In this document: piece after piece, positions 45,295 through 57,313 of the stretch
Layout: each line of letters opens with the position of its first letter
Numbering within the stretch: position 1 is the first letter of the stretch
Assembly: GCF_014201515.1 (NCBI RefSeq)
Contig: NZ_JACHEQ010000006.1
Span: 95,170-159,169 of the forward strand
DNA: 64,000 bases
Direction: 5' to 3'
Source: Anoxybacillus mongoliensis
GTDB taxonomy: Bacteria; Bacillota; Bacilli; Bacillales; Anoxybacillaceae
Translations under genes and position numbers: made by a program
Notes under the pieces: model-generated
The model's database searches: none
What the model saw: only the letters and a program-made list of their open reading frames with translations
What the model was told of the DNA's origin: nothing

Positions 45295-46581
45295 TTATGC
45301 ATACACATTGCGGACAACATTCGTTTGAGAACGGTCTGGTCCAACTGAGAAAATGGAAAGAGGAATACCTGTTAGTTGCGAAATGCGCTCGACGTAACGG
45401 CGTGCGTTAGTTGGAAGCTCGTCTAAACTTTTTACACCCGTAATATCTTCCGTCCATCCCGGCAATTCTTCATAAACCGGCTCACATTCCGCCAACACCT
45501 TTAAGCTCGCAGGGAACTCCTCGATAATTTGTCCTTTGTAACGGTAAGCAACACAAATTTTCAACGTTTCAATACCTGTTAACACATCAATCGAGTTTAA
45601 TGATAAATCTGTAATACCACTAACGCGACGTGCATGACGAACAACAACACTATCAAACCAACCGACACGGCGTGGACGTCCCGTTGTCGTTCCGTATTCA
45701 CGCCCTACTTCGCGAATACGATCACCAATTTCATTGTTTAACTCCGTTGGAAATGGACCATCACCGACACGTGTTGTATATGCTTTAGCTACCCCAACAA
45801 CATGTTTAATTTTTGTCGGACCAACACCAGCCCCAATCGTAACCCCGCCAGCAACAGGATTTGACGATGTAACAAACGGATACGTACCTTGGTCGATATC
45901 TAACATGACGCCTTGGGCACCTTCAAATAAAACACGGCGTCCTTCGTCAAGCGCATCATTTAATACAACAGATGTGTCACAAACGTACTTTGCGATTTGC
46001 TGTCCATATTCATAATATTCATCAAGAATGTGTTCTAATTTAAATCCTTCAACACCGTACACTTTTTCAAAAAGCACGTTTTTCTCTGCTAGATTGCGAG
46101 CCAATTTTTCTTCAAATACTTCTCGGTCGAGCAAATCTGCGATCCGGATACCAACACGTGCTGCTTTATCCATATAAGCAGGGCCAATTCCTTTTTTCGT
46201 CGTTCCGATTTTATTAGCCCCTTTTCTTTCTTCTTCTACTTCATCAAGCTTTAAGTGATAAGGCAAAATTACATGTGCGCGATTGCTAATGCGTAAATTT
46301 TCCGTGCTTACGCCACGCTCGTGTAAATATGCTAATTCTTGTACGAGCGCTTTCGGATCGACAACCATCCCATTTCCAATCACACAAATTTTATCTTTAT
46401 AAAAAATACCAGAAGGGATTAAATGTAATTTATACTTTTCGCCGTTAAATACAATCGTATGTCCGGCGTTATTTCCACCTTGATATCGTGCAATGACTTC
46501 TGCATGTTGTGATAAAAAATCTGTAATTTTTCCTTTTCCCTCATCGCCCCATTGTGTTCCAACAACAACAACTGAAGACAT
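45295..46581 (-). CDS. purA: Adenylosuccinate synthetase
   Basis: GTP-driven joining of IMP and aspartate, the first step from IMP to AMP. At 428 residues from ATG 46581, chosen for GGAGGTG seven bases upstream, it has the standard [18 protein letters not shown] opening with the GTP loop. GNNAGHTI and the IMP-binding [11 protein letters not shown] segments are present. It is a single-gene unit with its own promoter and terminator, between the helicase gene and the tRNAs as in Bacillus. Confidence 0.98.
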   Translation of the reverse strand: MSSVVVVGTQWGDEGKGKITDFLSQHAEVIARYQGGNNAGHTIVFNGEKYKLHLIPSGIFYKDKICVIGNGMVVDPKALVQELAYLHERGVSTENLRISNRAHVILPYHLKLDEVEEERKGANKIGTTKKGIGPAYMDKAARVGIRIADLLDREVFEEKLARNLAEKNVLFEKVYGVEGFKLEHILDEYYEYGQQIAKYVCDTSVVLNDALDEGRRVLFEGAQGVMLDIDQGTYPFVTSSNPVAGGVTIGAGVGPTKIKHVVGVAKAYTTRVGDGPFPTELNNEIGDRIREVGREYGTTTGRPRRVGWFDSVVVRHARRVSGITDLSLNSIDVLTGIETLKICVAYRYKGQIIEEFPASLKVLAECEPVYEELPGWTEDITGVKSLDELPTNARRYVERISQLTGIPLSIFSVGPDRSQTNVVRNVYA

Positions 46582-46618
46582 AGCGAGCACCTCCGCTTCA
46601 TCAATTCCAAACATAGTA

Positions 46619-46647
46619 AGTGTACCAAATCAACTATGAAAAATCAA
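46619..46647 (-). promoter_or_regulatory. Promoter of purA
   Basis: Minus strand TTGATT (46642-46647), 17-base spacer, TACACT (46619-46624), about 38 bases before the start codon. Confidence 0.65.
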
Positions 46648-46697
46648 TAAAAAAACCGAACATTTATATGTTTATCCTTTGTTTTTATTCGTATAAA

Positions 46698-48062
46698 TTA
46701 TGCTCCCGGTGGAACGTTTGTGTCATCGAAGCGGCGCTCTAAGTTGACAAACTTGTTATACTCTTTTACAAAAGCAAGTTGTACTGTACCAACAGGACCG
46801 TTCCGTTGTTTTGCAATAATAATTTCAATGATGTTTTTGTTTTCTGATTCTTTATCGTAATAATCATCACGATATAAAAAAGCAACAATATCCGCATCTT
46901 GTTCAATGCTTCCCGATTCACGCAAATCAGACATCATCGGACGTTTATCTTGACGTTGCTCGACACTACGAGAAAGCTGGGATAAAGCAATGACAGGAAC
47001 ATCTAATTCACGAGCTAACGCTTTTAGGGAGCGGGAAATTTCCGATACTTCTTGTTGACGATTTTCACGATTTCGTCCACTTCCTTGAATGAGCTGCAAG
47101 TAATCGATCAATATCATGCCAAGTCCTTGTTCTTGTTTTAGGCGACGACATTTGGCACGAATTTCACTAACACGGATGTTCGGTGTATCGTCAATAAAAA
47201 TACCGGCATTGGACAGACTTCCCATCGCCATCGTTAACTTTCCCCAATCTTCTGGCGTCAGTTTACCGGTTCGTAAGTTTTGGGCGTTAATGTTTCCTTC
47301 TGCGCAAAGCATACGCATGACAAGTTGTTGCGCCCCCATTTCTAAGCTAAAAATCGCCACGTTCTCCCCCGTACGCGTCGCTACATTTTGAGCAATATTT
47401 AATGCAAATGCTGTTTTTCCAACAGACGGACGAGCGGCAACAATAATAAAATCACTTCGTTGAAATCCTGCTGTCATCCGATCAAGTTCAATAAATCCTG
47501 TTGGAATTCCAGTAATCTCACCTTTCCGATTATGGAGCATTTCGATGTTGTCATACGCTTGAACAAGCACATCCTTTATATTTTGAAATCCGCTCGTATT
47601 TTTCCGTTGGGATACTTCTAAAATTTTTCGTTCCGCTTCATTTAACACATCTTCTACTTCATCTTCACGCGTATAGCCGTCTTGAGCAATGGATGTAGCG
47701 GTACGAATTAAACGGCGCAAAATGGATTTTTCTTCTACAATTTTTGCATAATAGTGCACATTTGCCGCTGTTGGAACGGCATTTGCAAGCTCCGTTAAAT
47801 ACGAAACGCCTCCCACTTCTTCAAGTGCATTTGCATCTGCTAATTCTGATGTAACTGTCACAAGATCAACAGGTTCGCCACGATCAGATAATTGTAACAT
47901 CGTTCGGAAAATTTTTTGATGGGCCGCTCGATAAAAATCTTCGGGAATTAATATTTCTGAAGCAGTTGTGAGCGCGGATGGCTCCAATAAAATCGCTCCG
48001 AGCACAGCTTGTTCAGCTTCAATATTTTGTGGGGGGAGTCGATCAGCAAATATGTCTGTCAT
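46698..48062 (-). CDS. dnaB: Replicative DNA helicase (DnaB; DnaC in Bacillus naming)
   Basis: Hexameric helicase that unwinds DNA at the fork. The protein has 454 residues. The N-terminal domain interacts with primase and loader. The RecA-like ATPase has Walker A ARPSVGKT near residue 208 and Walker B MILIDYLQLI, with the late DLRESGSIEQDAD and FVNLERRF segments. No intein is present. GGTGAG precedes the ATG. It follows rplI, with a long hairpin between. Confidence 0.98.
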   Translation of the reverse strand: MTDIFADRLPPQNIEAEQAVLGAILLEPSALTTASEILIPEDFYRAAHQKIFRTMLQLSDRGEPVDLVTVTSELADANALEEVGGVSYLTELANAVPTAANVHYYAKIVEEKSILRRLIRTATSIAQDGYTREDEVEDVLNEAERKILEVSQRKNTSGFQNIKDVLVQAYDNIEMLHNRKGEITGIPTGFIELDRMTAGFQRSDFIIVAARPSVGKTAFALNIAQNVATRTGENVAIFSLEMGAQQLVMRMLCAEGNINAQNLRTGKLTPEDWGKLTMAMGSLSNAGIFIDDTPNIRVSEIRAKCRRLKQEQGLGMILIDYLQLIQGSGRNRENRQQEVSEISRSLKALARELDVPVIALSQLSRSVEQRQDKRPMMSDLRESGSIEQDADIVAFLYRDDYYDKESENKNIIEIIIAKQRNGPVGTVQLAFVKEYNKFVNLERRFDDTNVPPGA

Positions 48063-48086
48063 GTACGCTCACCGTCCTTTCTCATA

Positions 48087-48137
48087 AGAAAAATGTGATT
48101 ATATGCACGGAAAAAAATCCGGCATAAAATCACATTT
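48087..48137 (-). terminator. Long hairpin between rplI and dnaB
   Basis: Arms AAATGTGATT (48091-48100) and AATCACATTT (48128-48137) with further inner pairing (TATGC/GCATA, CGGA/TCCG), followed on the minus strand by TTTTTCTT. It probably ends most transcripts after rplI. Confidence 0.75.
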
Positions 48138-48139
48138 CA

Positions 48140-50559
<2,420 letters not shown>

Positions 50560-50580
50560 GAACGTCAGCTCCTTGCGTCA

Positions 50581-51510
50581 TTAATCTTTCAGCTTCTTTC
50601 GCAAATCAAATCCTAAATCAATTATACCTAATATTCGCACGAGGTGAAGTAAAAAAGGGAAAAATAGCGATAGAACGACAGTTGCAATAGCGCCTTTGCG
50701 CCCCATTTTTTTATGGTACATCCAATAAAAGATGAACGAAAATCCTTGAATAGTCATAAGTAACTGTAAAATTTGAAACAAATTAAGCAACGCAATGTAA
50801 AGAAATGAACCGTGCTCGATTGGGAAAAATAACAAAAGCATAACCGCTAAATAGTACCATAACAAACTTTTCGGCAAAACAAGTTCATGAAATGGTTTCC
50901 AATTCCCAATCGGCATGTTTAACCGTTTTAAAATAGGCAAGGCAACTTGTTGAGTAATAAAAGCAAAACATGCGGCTGCAAAGACGAATGCAGTCGGCAA
51001 TAAATCGATGACAATGTCCATCGTTTGTTTCATCGTTTGTTCAAATTGTTCATTTGTTTGCCCAAGTTTCTCTAATATGTTTTGCGCAGTTTGAAACGAT
51101 TGTTGCATCATTTCTTCAATTTGTTTGCCAATATGAATGTCGAAAAACAAGACAGAACTCGCATAAATGATGATCATGCTCACTAAAAAAGAAAGAGTAC
51201 CAACAAGCAAAACAGTATATTTTCCACCTTGCTTTCGCCACACATGTCCCATGACAACTCCGCTACTTGCAAACATAAATGTCATCGGAACAGAGAAAAG
51301 GGAACCGAACCAAATGGATGGAATAAATGATATAGCAAGCAAAAATAAGCCGTTTTTATATGTGTGGCGCATCGTAAATAAAAGAAACGGAATTGCCAAA
51401 AAAAATGTTGTAACCATTCCGAACACCGGCATATATAAACTGAGCAAAAGGAGAACTGTGAAAATAGCAAGTTGCACAGCTCCTTCCGTTAATACCCGAG
51501 CGTTTTTCAC
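50581..51510 (-). CDS. yybS: YybS-family membrane protein (DUF2232)
   Basis: Polytopic membrane protein of 309 residues and about eight helices with a conserved cytoplasmic KNGLFLLAISF segment. It resembles Bacillus YybS; function unknown, with a possible link to transport or membrane biogenesis. Its start is GTG 51510, with AGGAGGG six bases upstream. It lies between the rpsF-ssb-rpsR operon and gdpP. Confidence 0.85.
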   Translation of the reverse strand: MKNARVLTEGAVQLAIFTVLLLLSLYMPVFGMVTTFFLAIPFLLFTMRHTYKNGLFLLAISFIPSIWFGSLFSVPMTFMFASSGVVMGHVWRKQGGKYTVLLVGTLSFLVSMIIIYASSVLFFDIHIGKQIEEMMQQSFQTAQNILEKLGQTNEQFEQTMKQTMDIVIDLLPTAFVFAAACFAFITQQVALPILKRLNMPIGNWKPFHELVLPKSLLWYYLAVMLLLFFPIEHGSFLYIALLNLFQILQLLMTIQGFSFIFYWMYHKKMGRKGAIATVVLSLFFPFLLHLVRILGIIDLGFDLRKKLKD

Positions 51511-51529
51511 CTTTTTCCCTCCTTGAAAA

Positions 51530-51563
51530 CAAAAAGCAGTAAGGCTCCGTCCCCCTTACTGCT
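51530..51563 (-). terminator. Terminator after rpsR
   Basis: Stem AGCAGTAAGG / CCTTACTGCT (51535-51544 and 51554-51563) with A/T runs on both sides. Confidence 0.9.
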
Positions 51564-51571
51564 TTTTCTTT

Positions 51572-51808
51572 TTATTCGCCCGCAACGTACGGTAATAAAG
51601 CCATTTGACGAGCACGTTTGATCGCAATTGTTAATTTGCGTTGATATTTTGCACTCGTACCTGTTACGCGACGAGGTAAAATTTTGCCACGCTCAGAAAT
51701 AAATTTCTTTAATGTGTCCACATCTTTGTAGTCAATGTGTGTAATTCCGTTTGCTGTAAAGTAGCAAACTTTACGACGTTTTGTACGTCCACCTTTGCGT
51801 CCTGCCAT
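51572..51808 (-). CDS. rpsR: 30S ribosomal protein S18
   Basis: Binds the central domain of 16S rRNA with S6. The product is 78 residues from ATG 51808, which has AGGAGG upstream and gives the usual [17 protein letters not shown] opening; seven extra in-frame residues upstream are not part of the family. The C-terminal [18 protein letters not shown] is typical. Third gene of rpsF-ssb-rpsR. Confidence 0.98.
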   Translation of the reverse strand: MAGRKGGRTKRRKVCYFTANGITHIDYKDVDTLKKFISERGKILPRRVTGTSAKYQRKLTIAIKRARQMALLPYVAGE

Positions 51809-51840
51809 TGTATTTCCTCCTTTCTTCAAATCAATATATA

Positions 51841-52332
51841 TTAAAACGGCAAATCATCGTCCGATATGTCGATTGGTTGTCCATCGTTCGCAAATGGATC
51901 ATCATCAATTCGACTAAATCCGCTACTACGTCCTTGGTTCGGGTTCTGATTTGATCCAAATGGAAACGGCTCGCCATAGCTGCCTGATGCCATGCCACGT
52001 TGCTCACCGCCACCTCGCGGCTCTAAAAACTGCACACTATCGGCGACAACCTCTGTTACGTACACTCGTTTTCCTTCTTGGTTTTCATACGATCTCGTTT
52101 GAATTCGACCTTCCACTCCAGCTAAACTACCTTTTTTCAAATAGTTCGCCACATTTTCAGCTTGTCGGCGCCAAACGATACAGTTAATAAAATCTGCTTC
52201 ACGTTCACCTTGTGGATTCGTATACGTTCGATTCACCGCTAGCGTAAACGTGGCAACAGCAACTCCATTTGGAGTATAGCGTAATTCCGGATCTTTCGTC
52301 AGTCTTCCAACGAGAATTACGCGATTAATCAT
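51841..52332 (-). CDS. ssb: Single-stranded DNA-binding protein
   Basis: Coats single-stranded DNA in replication and repair. The product is 163 residues from ATG 52332 (GGAGTG upstream). The N-terminal OB fold runs from [20 protein letters not shown] to about residue 106. It is followed by a glycine/asparagine-rich linker and an acidic tip ending DDDLPF that recruits partner proteins. Middle gene of rpsF-ssb-rpsR. Confidence 0.98.
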   Translation of the reverse strand: MINRVILVGRLTKDPELRYTPNGVAVATFTLAVNRTYTNPQGEREADFINCIVWRRQAENVANYLKKGSLAGVEGRIQTRSYENQEGKRVYVTEVVADSVQFLEPRGGGEQRGMASGSYGEPFPFGSNQNPNQGRSSGFSRIDDDPFANDGQPIDISDDDLPF

Positions 52333-52358
52333 CAGAACCACTCCTATTCATGAGGAAA

Positions 52359-52646
52359 TTATTCTTCTTCCTTCACGACGATATGACGAATAATGTCTTC
52401 GCTGATGCGTGCTAAACGGTCAAATTCTTGAACTGCCGCAGGCTTCGCAACAACGTTTAAAATCATGTAGTAACCGTCACGGAATTTTTCAATTTCATAA
52501 GCGAGACGACGCTTACCCCATTCCTTCACGTTCGTAATTTCCGCGCCATTTTCAGTTAACACGTTGTTAAAACGCTCAACAACTGCTTTTCTCGCTTCTT
52601 CTTCCATGTTTGGACGGATAATGTACATAATTTCGTACTTTCTCAT
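52359..52646 (-). CDS. rpsF: 30S ribosomal protein S6
   Basis: Central-domain 30S protein that partners S18. The product is 95 residues from ATG 52646, with AGGAGGTG upstream and the opening [13 protein letters not shown]. First gene of the operon; the 70-base leader may carry the S6:S18 autoregulatory hairpin. Confidence 0.98.
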   Translation of the reverse strand: MRKYEIMYIIRPNMEEEARKAVVERFNNVLTENGAEITNVKEWGKRRLAYEIEKFRDGYYMILNVVAKPAAVQEFDRLARISEDIIRHIVVKEEE

Positions 52647-52663
52647 CACAGTCACCTCCTTTT

Positions 52664-52690
52664 GGTCTACACGGCTCTTTACAGAGCAAG
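52664..52690 (-). promoter_or_regulatory. Possible S6:S18 autoregulatory hairpin in the rpsF leader
   Basis: On the minus strand, GCTC-TGTAAA-GAGC is followed directly by CGTG in the leader between promoter and rpsF. S6:S18 leaders in many bacteria use a small hairpin with a CCG-containing flank resembling their 16S rRNA site. The match here is by eye only. Confidence 0.35.
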
Positions 52691-52720
52691 GAGCAATATA
52701 TCATTACTCACATTTGATGA

Positions 52721-52749
52721 TTATATCATGAACATCGTTCATATGCAAT
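52721..52749 (-). promoter_or_regulatory. Promoter of rpsF-ssb-rpsR
   Basis: Minus strand TTGCAT (52744-52749), 17-base spacer, TATAAT (52721-52726), starting right after the ychF stop codon. Confidence 0.75.
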
Positions 52750-52750
52750 A

Positions 52751-53851
52751 TTAGACGTTAAAACGGAAATGAATAATATCGCCATCTTGCACTTCATAAT
52801 CTTTTCCTTCTAATCGCACTTTTCCTGCTTCACGGGCAGCTGCCATCGATCCTGCCGCAACTAAATCGTCATATGATACGGTTTCTGCACGAATAAATCC
52901 TCGTTCAAAATCAGAGTGAATAATGCCTGCGCATTGCGGTGCCTTCATTCCTTTACGGAACGTCCATGCGCGCACTTCTTGTTCACCTGCTGTGAAATAC
53001 GTAGCGAGTCCAAGCAAACTATATGATGCACGAATGAGTTGATCTAACCCCGATTGTTCAATGCCGAGTTCTTGTAAAAATAGCTCTTTTTCTTCATCGT
53101 CTAACTCTGCCATCTCCGCCTCCACTTTAGCACAAACGACGATGACCTCTGCATTATCTTCTTTGGCAAATGCTTTTACTTTTTGAACGTACTCGTTGTT
53201 GTTTGGATCAGCTAAATCTTCTTCACCAACGTTAGCAACATATAACATCGGCTTGATCGTTAATAAATGTAATTGCTTTACTACTTTCATTTCCTCTTCC
53301 GTAAATGAAAGCGTTCTAGCTGGTTTTCCTGCTTCGAATGTTTCTTTTAAGCGACTTAAAATATCGTATTCAAATACTGCTTCTTTATCTTTTTGCTTCG
53401 CCATTTTTCCGACGCGATCTATCCGCTTGTCTACCGTTTCAAGGTCGGCAAAAATAAGCTCCAAGTTTATCGTTTCGATGTCTGCGATCGGATCTACTTT
53501 CCCTGCCACATGCGTAATGTTTTCGTCAGCAAAACAACGCACAACTTGACAAATGGCATCAACTTGGCGGATGTGGGATAAAAACTTATTTCCTAACCCT
53601 TCACCTTTACTTGCACCTTTCACAATCCCTGCGATATCTGTAAATTCAAATACTGTAGGAACCGTACGTTTCGGATTAAATAATTTCGTCAACGTTTTTA
53701 GTCGCTCATCCGGTACTTCCACAATCCCAACGTTCGGTTCGATTGTACAAAACGGATAGTTTGCAGACTCAGCGCCCGCTTTTGTAATCGCATTAAATAA
53801 CGTTGATTTTCCGACATTCGGAAGACCAACAATTCCTGCTGTTAAACCCAT
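52751..53851 (-). CDS. ychF: Redox-sensitive ribosome-associated ATPase YchF (Obg family)
   Basis: P-loop protein of 366 residues that binds ATP in preference to GTP and associates with ribosomes. G1 is GLPNVGKSTLF near the N-terminus, a coiled insertion lies at about 130-180, and a C-terminal TGS domain (about 280-366) ends in GKDYEVQDGDIIHFRFNV. It lies between rpsF and the DUF951 gene, conserved in Bacillus (yyaF). Confidence 0.97.
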   Translation of the reverse strand: MGLTAGIVGLPNVGKSTLFNAITKAGAESANYPFCTIEPNVGIVEVPDERLKTLTKLFNPKRTVPTVFEFTDIAGIVKGASKGEGLGNKFLSHIRQVDAICQVVRCFADENITHVAGKVDPIADIETINLELIFADLETVDKRIDRVGKMAKQKDKEAVFEYDILSRLKETFEAGKPARTLSFTEEEMKVVKQLHLLTIKPMLYVANVGEEDLADPNNNEYVQKVKAFAKEDNAEVIVVCAKVEAEMAELDDEEKELFLQELGIEQSGLDQLIRASYSLLGLATYFTAGEQEVRAWTFRKGMKAPQCAGIIHSDFERGFIRAETVSYDDLVAAGSMAAAREAGKVRLEGKDYEVQDGDIIHFRFNV

Positions 53852-53871
53852 AATGAAACTCCTCTCTTCGT

Positions 53872-54066
53872 CTATTCCTCGTGCTTTACGAGCACTTTTT
53901 TCATTTTTTTCTCAAATTCTTTTCGTGGCAGCAAGACGCTATGACCACATCCTTCACATTTGATCCGAATATCCATGCCCATTCGAATAATTTTCCATCG
54001 ATTTGTACCACAAGGATGTTCCTTCTTCATTTCGACGATATCATGCATGCCATACTCTTTATTCAA
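53872..54066 (-). CDS. DUF951 family protein (YyzM-like)
   Basis: Small 64-residue protein with MHDIVEMKKEHPCG, a MDIRIKCEGCGHSVLLPRK core with a CxxC pair, and a basic tail. It resembles Bacillus YyzM; function unknown, possibly zinc binding and translation-linked by neighbourhood. The start is TTG 54066, with AAGGAGTG seven bases upstream. It lies between the mechanosensitive channel gene and ychF. Confidence 0.85.
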   Translation of the reverse strand: MNKEYGMHDIVEMKKEHPCGTNRWKIIRMGMDIRIKCEGCGHSVLLPRKEFEKKMKKVLVKHEE

Positions 54067-54089
54067 TATAGCACACTCCTTTCCGTTGT

Positions 54090-54965
54090 TTAAGCACGTT
54101 CCCCTTGTTGTTCGCGATTATAAAGAACTAAACGAGGAAACGGGATTTCAATTCCCCGCTCGTCCAAACGAAGCTTAATCTCTTTTCGTAACGCACGTGC
54201 AATATGCCAATGACGCATCGGCTTTGTCTCACACGTAATGCGCATAACGACTTCAGACGGCCCTAAATTTTGCACTCCTAACAATTCTGGTGGACTGACA
54301 ATGTCTTCATATTTACTTGGCATTTCTTCTAAAACTTCACGAATGACAGCTTCCGCCTTCTCTAAATCACCTTCATAGGCAATACTTACATCAACGACCG
54401 CCACACTATTATTCAAAGAAAAGTTCGTCACTTGTGTAATCGTTCCATTCGGTAAAATGTGCACTTCACCCGTAAAACTTTTCAACTTCGTCGTGCGCAA
54501 TCCAATTTCTTCAACGTGCCCTTCAAATGTCCCGATACGGACATAATCTCCAACGGCAAACTGATCTTCGAGGATAATAAAAAATCCTGTAATAATATCG
54601 CGAACAAGATTTTGCGCCCCAAATCCAACTGCTAATCCAACGATCCCAGCTCCTGCTAAAATGGCGCGAATATCAACGCCTACGGCGTCTAAAATCATCA
54701 TAAACGTAATAAAGTAAATGGTATACGTCGCCATATTGTTCAGCAATCGCATTAACGTTGCTTCTCTTCGTTCCGATAACCGAATCGGTGCTTTTTGTCG
54801 AACAGCAAAAAACTTCGTAATCGCCAACTTGACAACTTTTAATAAAATCGATGCCAATAAAATAATCGTTACGATTTTAAACAAACTAACACCTATTGTA
54901 ACGAGCCAGTCACCTTCTACCATTTGTTCAACGATACGGACATATATTTTTTTTATTTGCTCCAT
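54090..54965 (-). CDS. Small-conductance mechanosensitive channel (MscS family)
   Basis: Tension-gated channel that releases solutes on osmotic downshift. The protein has 291 residues with three N-terminal helices (about 20-45, 70-90 and 100-125). The pore helix is the Gly/Ala-rich ILAGAGIVGLAVGFGAQNLV stretch, followed by the beta domain with FAVGDYVRIGTFEGHVEEIG and a C-terminal alpha/beta domain. GGAGGTGG precedes the ATG. It is divergent from yyaC. Confidence 0.95.
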   Translation of the reverse strand: MEQIKKIYVRIVEQMVEGDWLVTIGVSLFKIVTIILLASILLKVVKLAITKFFAVRQKAPIRLSERREATLMRLLNNMATYTIYFITFMMILDAVGVDIRAILAGAGIVGLAVGFGAQNLVRDIITGFFIILEDQFAVGDYVRIGTFEGHVEEIGLRTTKLKSFTGEVHILPNGTITQVTNFSLNNSVAVVDVSIAYEGDLEKAEAVIREVLEEMPSKYEDIVSPPELLGVQNLGPSEVVMRITCETKPMRHWHIARALRKEIKLRLDERGIEIPFPRLVLYNREQQGERA

Positions 54966-55039
54966 TCAACCACCTCCATTGTAGCAAATCACCTATACAA
55001 GCTTCCCCTTTCACGCATAAGTTATTGTAACAGTATTTT

Positions 55040-55062
55040 GTTCACATTTGTAGCACGTGAAC
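55040..55062. other. Inverted repeat in the mscS/yyaC divergent region
   Basis: GTTCAC (55040-55045) and GTGAAC (55057-55062) with an 11-base spacer, in the 180-base region between divergent genes. Possible operator; protein unknown. Confidence 0.3.
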
Positions 55063-55145
55063 TTTCTGCACAGCTAAATGTATATATATTCACATTTTTC
55101 CGTATACTGTTACCACGCTATTTAATCGGAGGAGGGAACGGACAT

Positions 55146-55736
55146 ATGCAAAACAAATTTTTTTACGATGAACCAAATGCAATATCCCAACTTGCATCAT
55201 CACTTTTATATTTACTTCCAACTTCCAACCATATCCCGATCGTCATCGTTTGTATCGGCACGGATCGTTCAACTGGCGATGCACTCGGTCCACTTGTTGG
55301 TACGATGCTGGGGCAAAAAGGAACATTACCTTTTTATGTGTATGGAACGTTAAAAGATCCGATTCATGCCGTTAATTTAGAAGATAAACTACAAGACATT
55401 CGCCAACAACATAAACACGCGTTTCTCATTGCTATCGATGCTTGCCTTGGTCGTGTAAAAAACATCGGGATGGTTACAGTTGAAAAAGGCCCATTAAAAC
55501 CAGGTGCCGCTGTCAATAAAAATCTTCCTTCTGTCGGTGATGCCCATATTACCGGTATTGTCAATGTGAGTGGATTTATGGAATTTTTCGTGCTTCAAAA
55601 CACTCGCCTTCATCTAGTAATGAATATGGCAGAAACAATTGCTACGGGTATTTATGAAGCCGGAATACAGTTGAAAAAACAACAACGATTTGCATCGTTG
55701 CACACAAACGAACTGAAATATAAACTATCCGAATAA
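55146..55736 (+). CDS. yyaC: Spore protease-like protein YyaC
   Basis: The product is 196 residues from ATG 55146 with GGAGGG upstream; the longer frame from 54924 lies in noncoding and antisense DNA. The DUF1256 fold, related to the germination protease Gpr, is marked by CIGTDRSTGDALGP near residue 37, AIDACLGR and a GDAHITGIVNVSG segment. Spore-forming Bacilli carry it beside spo0J; its role in sporulation is not well defined. It is the only + strand gene in the right block and ends 12 bases inside the convergent DUF554 gene. Confidence 0.9.
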   Translation: MQNKFFYDEPNAISQLASSLLYLLPTSNHIPIVIVCIGTDRSTGDALGPLVGTMLGQKGTLPFYVYGTLKDPIHAVNLEDKLQDIRQQHKHAFLIAIDACLGRVKNIGMVTVEKGPLKPGAAVNKNLPSVGDAHITGIVNVSGFMEFFVLQNTRLHLVMNMAETIATGIYEAGIQLKKQQRFASLHTNELKYKLSE

Positions 55737-56432
55737 CATATGCATAAAAGCAACGATCAACGCATTTACTAAAATACTTGGTAGTAAGTTGGCTACACGA
55801 ATAGATGTAAGACTTAACATGTTCAAACCAATCGCAACAATTAAAATTCCCCCTGTCGCAGTCGATTCAGCAATAAATGCCTCAAGGGCGCTTGGTGGAA
55901 TGAACCGATCGATTTGCGTAGCCATCAAGGCGATGGATCCTTGATAAACAACAACAGGAATAGCTGAAAAAATAACGCCGATGCCAAACGTAGCGGTTAA
56001 GATGATGCTTGCAAAACCGTCTAAAATCGATTTTGTATATAGTACGAGATGATCGCCTCTTAACCCGCTATGTAGCGCACCGACAATGGCCATCGAACCG
56101 ACGACAAACAGAAGCGTGGCACTCACAAATCCTTTAGAAATCGCCCCTTCTGCGCCATATCCTACTCTTCTTTCTACCCATTTTCCTAACCTTTCAAGCT
56201 TTTCTTCAATACCCCATATCTCCCCTAATGCTCCACCAACAACTAAACTAATAATAACAACTAGAAACTGATCGCTTTCTAACCCCATCTTTACACCGAG
56301 AACAACAACGGAAAGCCCAATCCCGTTCATCACCGTCGATTTTATGCGCTCTGGAATATGTCGAAACACAGCACCTAATAAAGCGCCAACAATAATACAT
56401 ATGCCGTTAACAATCGTACCGAGTAAAGCCAA
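55725..56432 (-). CDS. DUF554 membrane protein (YdfK/YqgA-like)
   Basis: Polytopic protein of 235 residues and about six to seven helices, with conserved GTIVNGICIIVGALLG at the start, MNGIGLSVVVLGVKMGL, and FVSATLLFVVGSMAIVGAL near the middle. The family has no settled function and is probably a transporter. The start is TTG 56432 with AGGATG upstream. It lies 17 bases before spo0J and overlaps the convergent yyaC by 12 bases. Confidence 0.85.
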   Translation of the reverse strand: MALLGTIVNGICIIVGALLGAVFRHIPERIKSTVMNGIGLSVVVLGVKMGLESDQFLVVIISLVVGGALGEIWGIEEKLERLGKWVERRVGYGAEGAISKGFVSATLLFVVGSMAIVGALHSGLRGDHLVLYTKSILDGFASIILTATFGIGVIFSAIPVVVYQGSIALMATQIDRFIPPSALEAFIAESTATGGILIVAIGLNMLSLTSIRVANLLPSILVNALIVAFMHMLFG

Positions 56433-56449
56433 CGTGTGTCACATCCTAT

Positions 56450-57313
56450 TCATCCTTCAATAGATTCATCGTATACATTGAGCAATTGCAAAATACGTGT
56501 TAAATCTTCTTCTGAGAAAAATTCGATTTCAATTTTTCCTTTTTTTCGATGTTTTTTTATGGAGACGGACGTTCCTAATCGTTCACGTAATAACGCCTCA
56601 CTTTGTGTTAAAAATATATTTTTCTCTTCTTTCTTTTTCGATGTTTCACGTGGAACATTTTCGTTCAGTTGTTGAATGAGCGCCTCAAGTTGGCGAACAT
56701 TAAGCGATTCACGAATCACGCGTTGAATGACACCTGAAAGCTTTTGTTTGTTTTTTAATGCTAATAACGCTCGACCGTGCCCCATTGATAACATACCTTC
56801 TTCAATCATTTGTTGTACATCACTTGGAAGTGAAAGAAGACGAAGATGGTTGGCAATATGCGGACGGCTCTTTCCTAATCGTTTTGCTAGCTCTTCTTGC
56901 GTTAATTTGCATTTTGTAAGCAACAATTGATATGCTGTCGCTTCCTCAATCGGATTTAAATCTTCACGCTGTAAATTTTCAAGCAATGCAATTTCCATCA
57001 TTTTTTCATCCGAAAGTTCACGTACAACGGCTGGGATAGTTTTCAATCCTGCTAATTGTGCCGCTCGAAAGCGACGTTCACCCACAACAATTTCATATCC
57101 CTTGATCGTCTGACGAACAATGAGCGGCTGAACGATTCCGTGTTCCATAATGGATTGCTTTAATTCTTCTAACGCTTGTTCATGGAACGTTTTGCGCGGT
57201 TGATATGGATTAGGGCGAAGTTGTTGAATATCAATTTCTTGAACCGTTTCCCCTTTTTCTGCTTCCAAATTCGTAAAAAGAGCGTGAATACCTTTCCCGA
57301 GCCCTTTAGCCAT
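56450..57313 (-). CDS. spo0J: Chromosome-partitioning protein ParB/Spo0J
   Basis: CTP-dependent DNA clamp that loads at parS and recruits SMC. The protein has 287 residues. The ParB N-terminal domain has the CTP motif [10 protein letters not shown] near 77-86, the middle helix-turn-helix (about 120-145) has [20 protein letters not shown], and a C-terminal dimerisation domain follows. An exact parS site lies inside its own coding sequence, as in B. subtilis. It overlaps soj by eight bases. Confidence 0.97.
   Translation of the reverse strand: MAKGLGKGIHALFTNLEAEKGETVQEIDIQQLRPNPYQPRKTFHEQALEELKQSIMEHGIVQPLIVRQTIKGYEIVVGERRFRAAQLAGLKTIPAVVRELSDEKMMEIALLENLQREDLNPIEEATAYQLLLTKCKLTQEELAKRLGKSRPHIANHLRLLSLPSDVQQMIEEGMLSMGHGRALLALKNKQKLSGVIQRVIRESLNVRQLEALIQQLNENVPRETSKKKEEKNIFLTQSEALLRERLGTSVSIKKHRKKGKIEIEFFSEEDLTRILQLLNVYDESIEG
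56642..56657. promoter_or_regulatory. parS site within spo0J
   Basis: TGTTTCACGTGGAACA, the reverse complement of TGTTCCACGTGAAACA, an exact match to the Bacillus parS consensus. Confidence 0.95.

Noticed and set aside
55048-55063. Possible third parS (contains CACGTGAA)
   Set aside because: Four mismatches to the consensus outside the CACGTGAA core.
55080-55108. Sporulation sigma promoter for yyaC (GTATA ... TATACT)
   Set aside because: The downstream element fits neither the sigma-F nor sigma-G -10 pattern at correct spacing.
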